Assembly (NCBI GenBank): GCA_034926415.1
Contig: JAYFRC010000086.1
Coordinates: 1-14,084 of the forward strand
Direction: 5' to 3'
Origin: JAYFRC01 sp034926415
Lineage (GTDB): Bacteria > Bacillota > Clostridia > Oscillospirales > Oscillospiraceae
Length of the DNA: 14,084 nt
In this document: positions 1 to 6,712 of the stretch, piece by piece
How the letters are laid out: the number at the start of each line of letters is the position of its first letter
Numbering within the stretch: position 1 is the stretch's first letter
Notes under the pieces: model-generated
Seen by the model: only the letters and a program-made list of their open reading frames with translations
Databases searched by the model: none
Told to the model about the DNA's origin: nothing
Made by a program: the position numbers and the translations under genes

Positions 1-544
1 CGTCGACTATGTTGCGGAGCTGGCGGTCGTTCATGTCGACGCAGCGCTTCCAGGTTATCTTCTTGACGTCGATGCCGAGCGCGTTTCCCTGCTGGATATG
101 GTTGTCGATCATAGCGGCGAGCAGGTTGTTGGCCGCGACGATTGCGTTGAAGTCGCCGGTGAAGTGGAGGTTGATGTCCTCCATGGGTACGACCTGGGCG
201 TAGCCGCCTCCGGCCGCGCCGCCCTTGACGCCGAACACGGGGCCGAGCGATGGCTCGCGCAGGGCGAGCATGACGTTCTTGCCTATCTTCTGGAGCCCAT
301 CGGCAAGGCCGACGCTGGTGGTCGTCTTGCCCTCTCCGGCGGGGGTGGGGTTGATGGCCGTAACGAGTATCAGCTTGCCGCGCTGCGATTTGCCGCGAAG
401 AGCGGTGATATCCAGCTTTGCCTTGTATTTGCCGTAATACTCGAGAAGATTTTCGTCAATCCCGGAGCGGAGAGCTACCTCGCGGATTGGAAGCATTTTG
501 CATTCCTGCGCTATCTCTATGTCTGACTTTATCGGCGAGTTCAT
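1..544 (-). CDS. fhs: Formate-tetrahydrofolate ligase (10-formyl-THF synthetase), N-terminal part, truncated by window edge
   Basis: This enzyme joins formate to tetrahydrofolate using ATP, giving 10-formyl-THF for purine synthesis and one-carbon metabolism in the cytoplasm. About 181 codons are visible and the gene runs off the left edge; the family is about 555 residues long. The P-loop TPAGEGKTTTSVGL lies at residues 67-80, followed by the family blocks LREPSLGPVFGVKGGAAGGG (95-114) and DINLHFTGDFNAIVAANNLL (123-142). I chose the ATG at 544 because a GGGAGA site lies 7 nt upstream; an in-frame ATG two codons earlier sits almost on top of that site. The gene is preceded by its own promoter, a ZTP riboswitch and a terminator, so it is probably controlled by purine/folate stress. 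The identification is secure from sequence. Confidence 0.97.
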   Translation of the reverse strand, partial: MNSPIKSDIEIAQECKMLPIREVALRSGIDENLLEYYGKYKAKLDITALRGKSQRGKLILVTAINPTPAGEGKTTTSVGLADGLQKIGKNVMLALREPSLGPVFGVKGGAAGGGYAQVVPMEDINLHFTGDFNAIVAANNLLAAMIDNHIQQGNALGIDVKKITWKRCVDMNDRQLRNIVD

Positions 545-573
545 AAACATATCTCCCTTTTATAAATTCGTAA

Positions 574-605
574 AAATAAAAAGGCGCACCATTTTGCGGT
601 GCGCC
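574..605 (-). terminator. Riboswitch expression platform: intrinsic terminator before fhs
   Basis: In the fhs direction an 8-bp perfect stem (GGCGCACC, 605-598, with GGTGCGCC, 590-583) and a 7-nt loop are followed by TTTTTATTTTT. The 5' arm begins with the GGC that ends the conserved CTGGGC of the upstream riboswitch. Ligand-stabilised pseudoknot and terminator stem should therefore compete, the arrangement expected for a ZTP on-switch acting at transcription. Confidence 0.88.
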
Positions 606-671
606 CAGACGGTCGGCATTAAAGCCGCTGTACTCCATGTGGTCTTACCACTTCCGTCAGTCGTACAGCTT
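602..671 (-). promoter_or_regulatory. ZTP (pfl motif) riboswitch upstream of fhs
   Basis: Read on the minus strand, the leader has a 7-bp closing helix (GCTGTAC 669-663 with GTACAGC 633-627), the internal ACTGACGGAAG segment, a GTGGT/ACCAC hairpin (651-647 with 643-639), a GGAG segment, a small GGC/GCC hairpin (626-615) and the signature CCGTCTGGGC just after it. This is the layout of the pfl/ZTP aptamer, which binds ZMP/ZTP and is known upstream of fhs and purine genes. When 10-formyl-THF is scarce, ZMP/ZTP accumulates and the switch should permit fhs transcription. I recognised the motif by eye; a covariance search was not run. Confidence 0.88.
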
Positions 672-677
672 ATCCTA

Positions 678-706
678 ACTCTACCAAAGGCGCGGCGATT
701 TGTCAA
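678..706 (-). promoter_or_regulatory. Promoter of the fhs unit
   Basis: A perfect -35 TTGACA (706-701) is separated by 17 bp from a -10 TAGAGT (683-678) on the minus strand. The predicted start near 671 places the ZTP aptamer at the very 5' end of the transcript. The -35 box lies only a few bases past the T-tract of the upstream NlpC/P60 gene terminator. Confidence 0.8.
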
Positions 707-710
707 GGCA

Positions 711-746
711 AATAAAAAAGCATGGCGCGGATGATCCGCGCCATGC
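711..746 (-). terminator. Intrinsic terminator after the NlpC/P60 gene
   Basis: An 11-bp perfect stem (720-730 with 736-746), rich in GC with a 5-nt loop, is followed on the minus strand by TTTTTTATTT. It lies 17 bp past the stop codon of the NlpC/P60 gene. Confidence 0.9.
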
Positions 747-763
747 GTAATGTTCGTATTGAA

Positions 764-1687
764 TCAGTTTGCCATGCGTCTCGCGCCGGCATAGTATTTG
801 GCGTAATAGGTCTCGCTGAGGCTGCTGTAACGGACGCATCCGCCGGCGGAGGAAGCGTGGATGAACTTGTTGCTTCCGACGTAGATGCCGACATGCGAGG
901 CATATTTTCCACTGAAGCTCGGATCTTTGAAGAACACGAGGTCACCGGGCTGCAGGTCGGACTTTGCAACGGAGGTTCCGTAGCTCATCTGGCCGGAGGC
1001 GGTATGCGGTATAGAGTAGCCAAAGTGCTTCATGACGTACATCGTGAAGCCGGAGCAGTCGAAGCTGCTGCTGGAGGAAGCACCGTAAACATATTTGACG
1101 CCGAGATAGGACTCGGCATAGGCGACGATGGCGGAACCGGTGGAGTCGTCATAGGAAGAGGCGGTAGCGGTGCTGCCGCGGGAAGAGGCGGAATTCTTGG
1201 AGACGGTCATCAGGTCGCTGCGTACATAGCCAGTTACGCTGCCGTACTTGACTTTGTACCAGCCGCTATCCATACCGATGATAGTCGCCGTGGCGCCCTT
1301 TGCAAGGGAGCCCACGCACGCGGCGCCAACGGAAGCGGAAGCACGGACGTTAACGCCGCCGTCGGCGGTAACGAGGCCGGTGCCGATAGACGCATCCGCG
1401 GTTTTTGAAAGTGTTACATAGCTTGCATAAACATAGCCTTCGGTGCCTGAGGAATTGACCTTATACCAGCCGCCTGCAGAGGACTCGACCACGATGGACG
1501 CGCCGCTCTGGATGGTGGTAAGTACGGAGGAGGAAGTGTTTGCGGAGGAACGAAGGTTCAGCGTGTTGGCCTTGACGGTCCCGACGCCGAGACTTACCTC
1601 GGCGGCAAAGGCGGAACCTGCGAAAACGCATACGGAAAGCGCAGCCACAAGGGAAATTTTAACTGCTTTCGCTTTTATGTGATTCAT
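764..1687 (-). CDS. Secreted peptidoglycan endopeptidase, two SH3b domains plus NlpC/P60
   Basis: A 307-residue exported cell-wall hydrolase. Residues 1-28 form a signal peptide (KAKAVK, hydrophobic core, AFA-A cleavage near 28). Two bacterial SH3 domains follow at about 35-95 and 103-163, each with the NLRSS/NVRAS and GWYKV...GYV pattern that binds wall peptides. A serine-rich linker (165-185) leads to the C-terminal NlpC/P60 domain with the catalytic Cys in FDCSGF (Cys211), His in SHVGIY (His265) and the third polar residue His277 in FIHASS. NlpC/P60 enzymes usually cut the D-Glu to diamino-acid bond of stem peptides. A GAGAGG site lies about 10 nt before the ATG. The 101-aa gene is 51 bp upstream on the same strand and is probably co-transcribed. 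The substrate bond is inferred from the family. Confidence 0.93.
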   Translation of the reverse strand: MNHIKAKAVKISLVAALSVCVFAGSAFAAEVSLGVGTVKANTLNLRSSANTSSSVLTTIQSGASIVVESSAGGWYKVNSSGTEGYVYASYVTLSKTADASIGTGLVTADGGVNVRASASVGAACVGSLAKGATATIIGMDSGWYKVKYGSVTGYVRSDLMTVSKNSASSRGSTATASSYDDSTGSAIVAYAESYLGVKYVYGASSSSSFDCSGFTMYVMKHFGYSIPHTASGQMSYGTSVAKSDLQPGDLVFFKDPSFSGKYASHVGIYVGSNKFIHASSAGGCVRYSSLSETYYAKYYAGARRMAN

Positions 1688-1738
1688 TGCCGGTCGACCT
1701 CTCTCTCAGATTTTGAAACGCTCTTTTCTGAAGGCTTT

Positions 1739-2044
1739 TTACTTCGTGGCAAGCGCCCGATCGAGCCATATGGCCCCGACGTCCATCGCTGCGTAAAGAT
1801 TTGACTTTTCAGACTTGCTCTTAACGCGATCTTTCGAGCGAATGTCGGGATCGGTAAGCTGAAGCTGGACTGAGACCTTTGTCGCTATGTTTATATCCTT
1901 GAGCTTTTTGCTTTCAAGAATCTGAATCATCACGATATATTTTTCGGCCATCGTGCCGTAATATATAATGTTGTCTTTCCGGCGGAGGGGGTGTCCCTTG
2001 TACATAAGACCCTCTGTGGGTTCTGCCTTTTTTGCCATCGACAT
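1739..2044 (-). CDS. Small conserved-looking protein of unknown function, 101 aa
   Basis: I do not recognise a named family. I chose the ATG at 2044 because AAGGAG lies 7 nt upstream; an upstream in-frame start at 2086 would include the promoter -10 and lacks a ribosome site. The product begins MSMAKKAEPTEGLMYKGHPL and is soluble, highly charged, without signal peptide, membrane segment or Cys. It contains a segment rich in Ile, Tyr and Met (NIIYYGTMAEKYIVMIQIL, about 25-43), a basic stretch around SKDRVKSKSEK (about 70-80) and ends in IWLDRALATK. A consensus promoter lies directly upstream and the NlpC/P60 gene 51 bp downstream, which suggests an operon, but gives no firm function. The strong promoter and good ribosome site support a real, well-expressed gene. 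Confidence 0.8.
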   Translation of the reverse strand: MSMAKKAEPTEGLMYKGHPLRRKDNIIYYGTMAEKYIVMIQILESKKLKDINIATKVSVQLQLTDPDIRSKDRVKSKSEKSNLYAAMDVGAIWLDRALATK

Positions 2045-2082
2045 TGTAACACTCCTTGTAAATATTGTAACCAAATTGTAAC
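2043..2082. repeat. Three direct copies of ATTGTAAC across promoter and start codon
   Basis: The octamer ATTGTAAC (GTTACAAT on the coding strand) occurs at 2043-2050, 2064-2071 and 2075-2082, start-to-start distances 21 and 11 bp, close to two and one helical turns. The copies cover the -10 box, the leader and the ATG of the 101-aa gene. This could be an operator for a repressor binding one DNA face; that role is inference. Confidence 0.5.
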
Positions 2083-2103
2083 ACATTGAAGTATGTATGT
2101 CAA
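2075..2103 (-). promoter_or_regulatory. Consensus promoter of the 101-aa gene
   Basis: On the minus strand TTGACA (2103-2098), a 17-bp spacer and TACAAT (2080-2075) form a near-consensus vegetative promoter. The leader to the ATG is about 25-30 nt. The -10 box overlaps one copy of a repeated ATTGTAAC element. Confidence 0.85.
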
Positions 2104-2224
2104 ATGGAAATTAGCGGTAATTTATAAGAAAAAGGCAGGGAGGAGGGTGACGGATTGTGCGAAATGCATAATATGCCCCTCGCTTTTGTAACCTCTGGGA
2201 AACAGTCCGGTTCCGCGGTAAAAC
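2104..2224. other. Intergenic stretch upstream of the 101-aa promoter, no gene seen
   Basis: Between the 101-aa promoter and the ireB terminator there is no ORF with a usable ribosome site on either strand. A fourth, imperfect copy of the upstream repeat (TTTGTAAC, 2185-2192) is present. I see no known RNA motif. Confidence 0.5.
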
Positions 2225-2261
2225 AAAAAACGTCTCCGTGAAAATATCTTTCACGGAGACG
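2225..2261 (-). terminator. Intrinsic terminator after ireB
   Basis: A 13-bp perfect stem (2231-2243 with 2249-2261), loop of 5 nt, followed on the minus strand by TTTTTT (2230-2225). It begins 18 bp past the ireB stop codon. Confidence 0.93.
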
Positions 2262-2278
2262 GTAGGATTTATACGTTT

Positions 2279-2524
2279 TTACACGCTTAGATAATGGCGG
2301 ACTAGAACCTGAAGCAGTTCGTCTCTGTCGAGCTTTCTTATAAGCGTGCGCGCGTGGTTGTGGTTTGTGATATATGTCGGATCCTCGGAAAGGATATAGC
2401 CCACTATCTGATTTATGGGATTGTAACCTTTTTCTTCGAGAGCGCGGTAGACGGTCGTGAGGATCTCGCGTATCTCATCGTCTTTTTCCTGAGCCAGATT
2501 GAACTGGCGCGTAAGATCGGTCAT
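2279..2524 (-). CDS. ireB: IreB family regulatory phosphoprotein (UPF0297)
   Basis: An 81-residue protein that matches the IreB/YrzL family throughout, including the blocks TVYRALEEKGYNPINQIVGY (about 24-43), LSEDPTYITNH and ARTLIRKLDRDELLQVLVR near the C-terminus. In Enterococcus faecalis, IreB is phosphorylated by the PASTA kinase IreK and controls cell-wall stress and cephalosporin tolerance. I chose the ATG at 2524, preceded by AAGGGG about 11 nt upstream; an ATG nine codons earlier has no ribosome site and would exceed the usual 80-88 residues. The conserved N-terminal threonine region is present as MTDLTRQF. The usual alaS and ruvX neighbours are not adjacent here: the gene forms its own unit, with a perfect consensus promoter and a strong terminator. 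It is unusual to see it next to pheT, but the family assignment is secure. Confidence 0.95.
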   Translation of the reverse strand: MTDLTRQFNLAQEKDDEIREILTTVYRALEEKGYNPINQIVGYILSEDPTYITNHNHARTLIRKLDRDELLQVLVRHYLSV

Positions 2525-2588
2525 GCTCGACTCATCCCCTTTTTGATACATTTAAGCGCGCTGGAACCAACCTTTTTTATACATATGT

Positions 2589-2617
2589 ATTATACACTCT
2601 TTTGATGCCTATGTCAA
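2589..2617 (-). promoter_or_regulatory. Perfect consensus promoter of ireB
   Basis: On the minus strand TTGACA (2617-2612), a 17-bp spacer and TATAAT (2594-2589) give an exact consensus. The leader is about 57 nt. The -35 box overlaps the end of the pheT terminator T-tract. Confidence 0.93.
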
Positions 2618-2671
2618 AGAAAAACGCGGCGGTAAGGAAGTAGGCAAAGGAAGTATCCGCCGCCGCGTTTT
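2612..2671 (-). terminator. Terminator of pheST
   Basis: A 12-bp stem (2660-2671 with 2621-2632, core CGCGGCGG/CCGCCGCG) encloses a 27-nt loop and runs into TTTTTCTTTGACA on the minus strand. The loop is long but the stem and T-run are convincing, and it starts only a few bases past the pheT stop codon. Confidence 0.78.
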
Positions 2672-2676
2672 ACAAA

Positions 2677-5361
2677 TTACCTGAGAGAGGCGTTAAGCTC
2701 GCTCTTGAGCAGGGCAAGTATGCTCTGCACGTCCTCGTCGGCTTCGGCTGCGGTGAGGTTGCGGTCGTCGGCGCGGAGCTTAAGGTTGAACGCGACGCTC
2801 TTCATCCCTGCAGGGATGGGTAGCCCGGTGTATATGTCAAACAGTGTGACTTCCTTGAGGAGCCCGCGCGCCCCGCGCGTTATGCAGTCTTCAAGCTTGG
2901 CGACGGTTATCGAGTTGTCGCAGATGACGGCGATATCGCGGGTGACGGCGGGGAATTTGGGCAGCGGAACGTATGTTTTTATTCCGCCGCGGCAGGCGAG
3001 GATCGCGTCGAAATCAAGCTCTGCCGCGTACAGCGGCACATCGACGCCGTAGTTTCCGCAAACGAGCGGGTGTATCTCTCCGATTATTCCGAGGCTGAGC
3101 TCCCCACATGTCAAAGCCGCGCAGCGTCCGGGGTGGAAGGTGGGATTATCGGTCACGGCGGAATATGAGACTTTGGCGACGTTCATGACGGAGAGCATGG
3201 CCTCGACCGCGCCCTTGAGCGCGAAGAAGTCCATGTCGTCGCCATAGGAGCCCATGGAAAGGTGTTTCGGCTCGTCCGCGAGGCCGTCGGCGCGGGGCTG
3301 ATATATCCTGGAAATCTCGTAGAGCTTTACGCTGCTGTTGCGGTAGTTGAAGTTGCGGGTCAGCACGTCGAGCATGCAGGGCAACATTGTGGTGCGCATT
3401 ACGCTCGTGTCCTCGCCGAGAGGGTTGAGAATGGTGACGGATTTTCTCAAAGTCGAATCTTTAGGCAGCCGTATTTTGTCGTAAGCCGACGGGCTTATAA
3501 ACGAGTAGGAAATTATCTCGCTGTAACCGCAGTCGCGGCAGGCGATGCCCGCCAGACGCTCGGCTTTCTGCGCGTCGGTAAGTCCGCCGCGCAGGGTGCT
3601 TCCGCTCATCAGCGTCGAGGGAATGTTGTCGTAGCCGGTAAAGCGGGCTACCTCTTCTGCTATATCTGCGATGCCCTCTGCGTCTCCGCGCCAGGACGGG
3701 ACGTGGATGTCGTCGCCGTCGAGCATGAAGCCGAGGTCTGTGAGTATCTTCCGCATCTCGCTTTCATCAACGCAGGTGCCGAGCAGAGCGTTGATGCGTT
3801 CCGGGCGGAGATTTATAATGTTTTCGGGGGAGTCGGACGCTATAACGTCAAGTACGCCGTCTACGACCTCGCCCGCGCCGAGCATTTCGACGAGCTCGCA
3901 GGCGCGCTGCACGGCCTTCATGGTGTTCATGATGTCGAGCCCCTTTTCGTAGCGGCCTGACGCCTCGGTACGCATGCCGAGCGCGGTTGCGGTGCGGCGA
4001 ATGGAGGTGCCGTTGAAGTTGGCGGACTCAAACAGCACCATTGCGGTGTCGCCGATTATCTCGCTGTTCGCGCCGCCCATGACCCCCGCGACGCATACGG
4101 GCTTGTTGACATCGCATATGCAGAGCATATTTTCGGTGAGCGCGCGGTCGCTGCCGTCGAGGGTCATTATGTGCTCTCCGGCCTTCGCACGGCGGACGAC
4201 TATCGTTCCGCCCTCGACGCATGAGAAGTCGAACGCGTGCATCGGCTGGCCGTACTCGAGCATGACGTAGTTGGTGATGTCGACTATGTTGTTTATCGGA
4301 CGCACGCCGCTGGCGCGCAGTCTTTCGCGCAGCCACTCGGGCGACGGCGCTATCTTTACATTTTTTACCAGCCTCGCGGTGTACCGCGGGCAGAGCTCAG
4401 CGTCGGCTATCTCGATGTCGACGCTGTCGGCTATGCTTCCGCCGCAGCCCCTTATTTCGGGCGTGTGAAGTTTCAGGGCGCGGTGGAAGGTGACTGCCGC
4501 CTCGCGGGCGAGGCCTATCATGCTCAGGCAGTCGGGGCGGTTCGGAGTAATTTCATACTCGACGACAGTGTCGTCGAAGCCGAGCACTTTGCGTATGTCG
4601 TCTCCGGGTTTGCAGTCCTCACGCAGAACGAAGATGCCGTCAGCGATGCAGTGGGGAAACTCCTCCTGCTTTGCGTGCAGGTCGGCGAGAGTGCAGATGT
4701 GTCCATCAGTCGTATCGCAGGCGACCATATCGCCCTTGTGGATGTTCTGGCAGTCGGTGTCGAACGTTGAAGCGGCGCCGCCCGTGTCGAGCGCGACGCT
4801 GAATGTAAAGTCGTTTTTGGAAACTATTTCCAACACCCTGGCCGCGACGACCTTGCCGAATATCTTATATCCGGGCTGTACGTTTTGGGGAATGGACGGA
4901 TTGTCCTTGCATGGAGCCCTGTAATCGTTTAGCAGCGCGGCGGCCTTTATCTCGCCATAGGGATAGTCATGTGTAGTGAGGTTGAGTTCCTTAAGCGAAC
5001 AGAGCATACCGCAGGAGAGAACTCCGCGGAGCTTGCCTTTTTCTATTTTTATTCCGCCGGGGAGAGTGGACTTGTGCTTCGCAACGGGGATAAGGTCGCC
5101 TTCATGGACGTTCCAGGCTCCGGTAACTATCTGGACGGGCTCGCCCTCTCCGATGTCTATCTTGCATATCCACATATGGTCTGAGTCGGGGTGGCGCTCC
5201 ATGGAAATAATTTTACCGACTACGACGTTCGTTATTTCTTTTCCAAGTTCCGTCCAGGACTCGACTTTAGAGCCGGAGAGCGTCATCGCGTCACAGAACT
5301 GCTTGTCGGTAAGGTCGCTCGTGTCGACGAATTCATTGAGCCATTTGCGTGACATTAACAT
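2677..5361 (-). CDS. pheT: Phenylalanine-tRNA ligase beta subunit, with an apparent internal insertion
   Basis: This subunit carries tRNA binding and B3/B4 editing and pairs with PheS to charge tRNA-Phe. Visible blocks are the EMAP-like tRNA-binding fold (about 40-125, with VVVGKI, HPDSDHMWICKIDIG, SCGMLCS), the B3/B4 region (EYEITPNRPDCLSMIGLARE at about 269-287; later NNIVDITNYVMLEYGQPMHAFD and the GGxxSEI block), the B5 domain, the class II-like core (ARFTGYDNIP, YSFISPSAYDKI, NPLGEDTSVMRTTMLPCML) and the C-terminal anticodon-binding domain (LPKFPAVTRDIAV, FDIYTGLPIPAG). The 894-residue length exceeds the usual 790-810; the excess sits at about 136-238. AAGGAG lies 11 nt before the ATG at 5361. 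pheS ends 17 bp upstream, so both share the T-box transcript. Confidence 0.96.
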   Translation of the reverse strand: MLMSRKWLNEFVDTSDLTDKQFCDAMTLSGSKVESWTELGKEITNVVVGKIISMERHPDSDHMWICKIDIGEGEPVQIVTGAWNVHEGDLIPVAKHKSTLPGGIKIEKGKLRGVLSCGMLCSLKELNLTTHDYPYGEIKAAALLNDYRAPCKDNPSIPQNVQPGYKIFGKVVAARVLEIVSKNDFTFSVALDTGGAASTFDTDCQNIHKGDMVACDTTDGHICTLADLHAKQEEFPHCIADGIFVLREDCKPGDDIRKVLGFDDTVVEYEITPNRPDCLSMIGLAREAAVTFHRALKLHTPEIRGCGGSIADSVDIEIADAELCPRYTARLVKNVKIAPSPEWLRERLRASGVRPINNIVDITNYVMLEYGQPMHAFDFSCVEGGTIVVRRAKAGEHIMTLDGSDRALTENMLCICDVNKPVCVAGVMGGANSEIIGDTAMVLFESANFNGTSIRRTATALGMRTEASGRYEKGLDIMNTMKAVQRACELVEMLGAGEVVDGVLDVIASDSPENIINLRPERINALLGTCVDESEMRKILTDLGFMLDGDDIHVPSWRGDAEGIADIAEEVARFTGYDNIPSTLMSGSTLRGGLTDAQKAERLAGIACRDCGYSEIISYSFISPSAYDKIRLPKDSTLRKSVTILNPLGEDTSVMRTTMLPCMLDVLTRNFNYRNSSVKLYEISRIYQPRADGLADEPKHLSMGSYGDDMDFFALKGAVEAMLSVMNVAKVSYSAVTDNPTFHPGRCAALTCGELSLGIIGEIHPLVCGNYGVDVPLYAAELDFDAILACRGGIKTYVPLPKFPAVTRDIAVICDNSITVAKLEDCITRGARGLLKEVTLFDIYTGLPIPAGMKSVAFNLKLRADDRNLTAAEADEDVQSILALLKSELNASLR

Positions 5362-5378
5362 GATTTATCTCTCCTTTC

Positions 5379-6407
5379 TTAAAACTGGCTGAGGAAGCGG
5401 ATGTCGTTCTCGTAGAGAAGGCGCATATCGCTTATCTTGAACCGGCCGAGCGCGAGACGCTCAAGGCCGAAGCCGAATGCGAATCCGGAATATTCCTCGG
5501 GGTCCACGCCGCAGTTGCGGAGCACCTTGGGGTGCACCATTCCGGCGCCGAGGACTTCTATCCAGCCTTCGCCCTTGCAGGTTGAGCAGCCTGCGCCGCC
5601 GCACTTGTGGCACTGTATGTCAACCTCGCAGGACGGCTCGGTGAACGGGAAGTGGTGCGGGCGGAAGCGCGTGACCGTGTGCTCGCCGTAGATGCGGCGG
5701 ATGACGGCGTTGAGCGTGCCCTTGAGGTCGGCCATCGTGATGTCTCTGTCGACTACGAGGCCCTCTATCTGGTGGAACATGGGCGAATGCGTGGCGTCGA
5801 CCTCGTCCTTTCGGTAAACGCGTCCTGGCGATATCATGCGTATGGGAAGACCGTGGGTCTCCATGGCGCGTATCTGCATGGGCGACGTCTGAGTGCGAAG
5901 CAGTATGCTGCTGTCGTCGCGGATATAGAACGTGTCCGACCACTCGCGCGCCGGGTGTCCACCGGGGGTGTTGAGTTTGGTGAAGTTATACTCGTCGGTC
6001 TCGATTTCGGGCCCGTCGAGCACTTCAAAACCCATGCCCGTGAAGATGTCCTTTATCTCATCAAGCACCTGATACATCGGATGCTCCTTGCCGATTTCGT
6101 GCTTCGCGCCGGGTATCGTTACGTCGACCGCCTCGGCCTTGAGCCTTGCCTCAAGCGCCGCACGATCTATCATCTTGCTCTTTTCAGCTATGGCCTTTTC
6201 GACGGCCGCGCGCACATCGTTCGCAATCTGGCCGACGACCGGGCGCTCTTCGGCGGAAAGCGAGCCCATCTGCTTGAGCACGGCTGTCAGCTCGCCCTTT
6301 TTGCCAAGAAACTGTACGCGCAGTGCCTCAAGGTCGTCGGCAACCTCGGATTTTTCGATAGACTGGAGAGCCTTTACGCGCAGATCTTCTATCGTATCTT
6401 TCAACAT
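5379..6407 (-). CDS. pheS: Phenylalanine-tRNA ligase alpha subunit
   Basis: The catalytic subunit of the (alpha beta)2 enzyme, 342 residues, the normal length. It has the N-terminal coiled-coil arm (about 1-90), LDGPEIETDEYNFTKLNTPGGHPARE, motif 2 (GRVYRKDEVDATHSPMFHQI), a CHKCGGAGCSTCKGEGW metal-ribbon-like segment followed by LGAGMVHPKVL, and motif 3 (FAFGFGLERLALGRFKISD) near the C-terminus. The reading frame stays open upstream to 6722, but that part is the T-box leader. I chose the ATG at 6407 because GGAGAGG lies 6 nt upstream and the family N-terminus starts there (MLKDTIEDLRVKAL). It is followed by pheT after 17 bp. Expression is expected to follow the charging of tRNA-Phe. Confidence 0.97.
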   Translation of the reverse strand: MLKDTIEDLRVKALQSIEKSEVADDLEALRVQFLGKKGELTAVLKQMGSLSAEERPVVGQIANDVRAAVEKAIAEKSKMIDRAALEARLKAEAVDVTIPGAKHEIGKEHPMYQVLDEIKDIFTGMGFEVLDGPEIETDEYNFTKLNTPGGHPAREWSDTFYIRDDSSILLRTQTSPMQIRAMETHGLPIRMISPGRVYRKDEVDATHSPMFHQIEGLVVDRDITMADLKGTLNAVIRRIYGEHTVTRFRPHHFPFTEPSCEVDIQCHKCGGAGCSTCKGEGWIEVLGAGMVHPKVLRNCGVDPEEYSGFAFGFGLERLALGRFKISDMRLLYENDIRFLSQF

Positions 6408-6447
6408 ATATATCCTCTCCTTACATAGACGTATCAGGGACGGCAGG

Positions 6448-6706
6448 TAAAAAATAAGACCCATCGTTCCCAAAATAAATTTCTGGGACGAAAGGCCTGC
6501 CTTCCGCGGTACCACCCGCATTCGCGCAGATTCTGCGCGCACTTGTTTCCCCGATAACGCGGGGCGGCGCCGCCGCCTTATCAGCGACGGAAGCTCCCGG
6601 GCGAACCAAACGGCTTGTCCCGCGTCCTCTCGCAGCCGATGGAGAACGCTCTCTTTGGGACAGAGAACCGTTATTTTCCCGTTCAATGCCTGTTTCTGTA
6701 TTACGA
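6448..6706 (-). promoter_or_regulatory. T-box riboswitch leader of pheST, Phe (UUC) specifier
   Basis: On the minus strand the leader contains the T-box sequence TGGTACCGCG (6514-6505), whose TGGT can pair with the ACCA end of uncharged tRNA-Phe. In Stem I, the helix ACGG/CCGT and lower helix CGGG/CCCG (6681-6678 with 6601-6598) flank a specifier loop that presents TTC (6605-6603), a phenylalanine codon, followed by G. A terminator hairpin of imperfect pairing (about 6457-6497, core TCCCA/TGGGA) ends in TTATTTTTT (6457-6449). Uncharged tRNA-Phe should stabilise the antiterminator and permit pheST transcription. An outer GGCAGG/CCTGCC pair (6501-6496 with 6446-6441) spans the terminator and may be part of alternative folding. 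Confidence 0.93.
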
Positions 6707-6712
6707 AAATTA

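Noticed and set aside
722..1408. 228-codon plus-strand frame opposite the NlpC/P60 gene
   Set aside because: Begins inside the terminator hairpin, Gly/Ala/Val-rich antisense shadow of a clear secreted hydrolase.
2172..2240. 22-codon plus-strand frame upstream of the 101-aa gene
   Set aside because: No ribosome site at the right distance and it ends inside the ireB terminator.
3262..4924. Long plus-strand open frames (for example 3262-3960 and 4237-4770) opposite pheT
   Set aside because: They mirror the GC-biased codons of pheT, lack ribosome sites and have compositions typical of antisense shadows.
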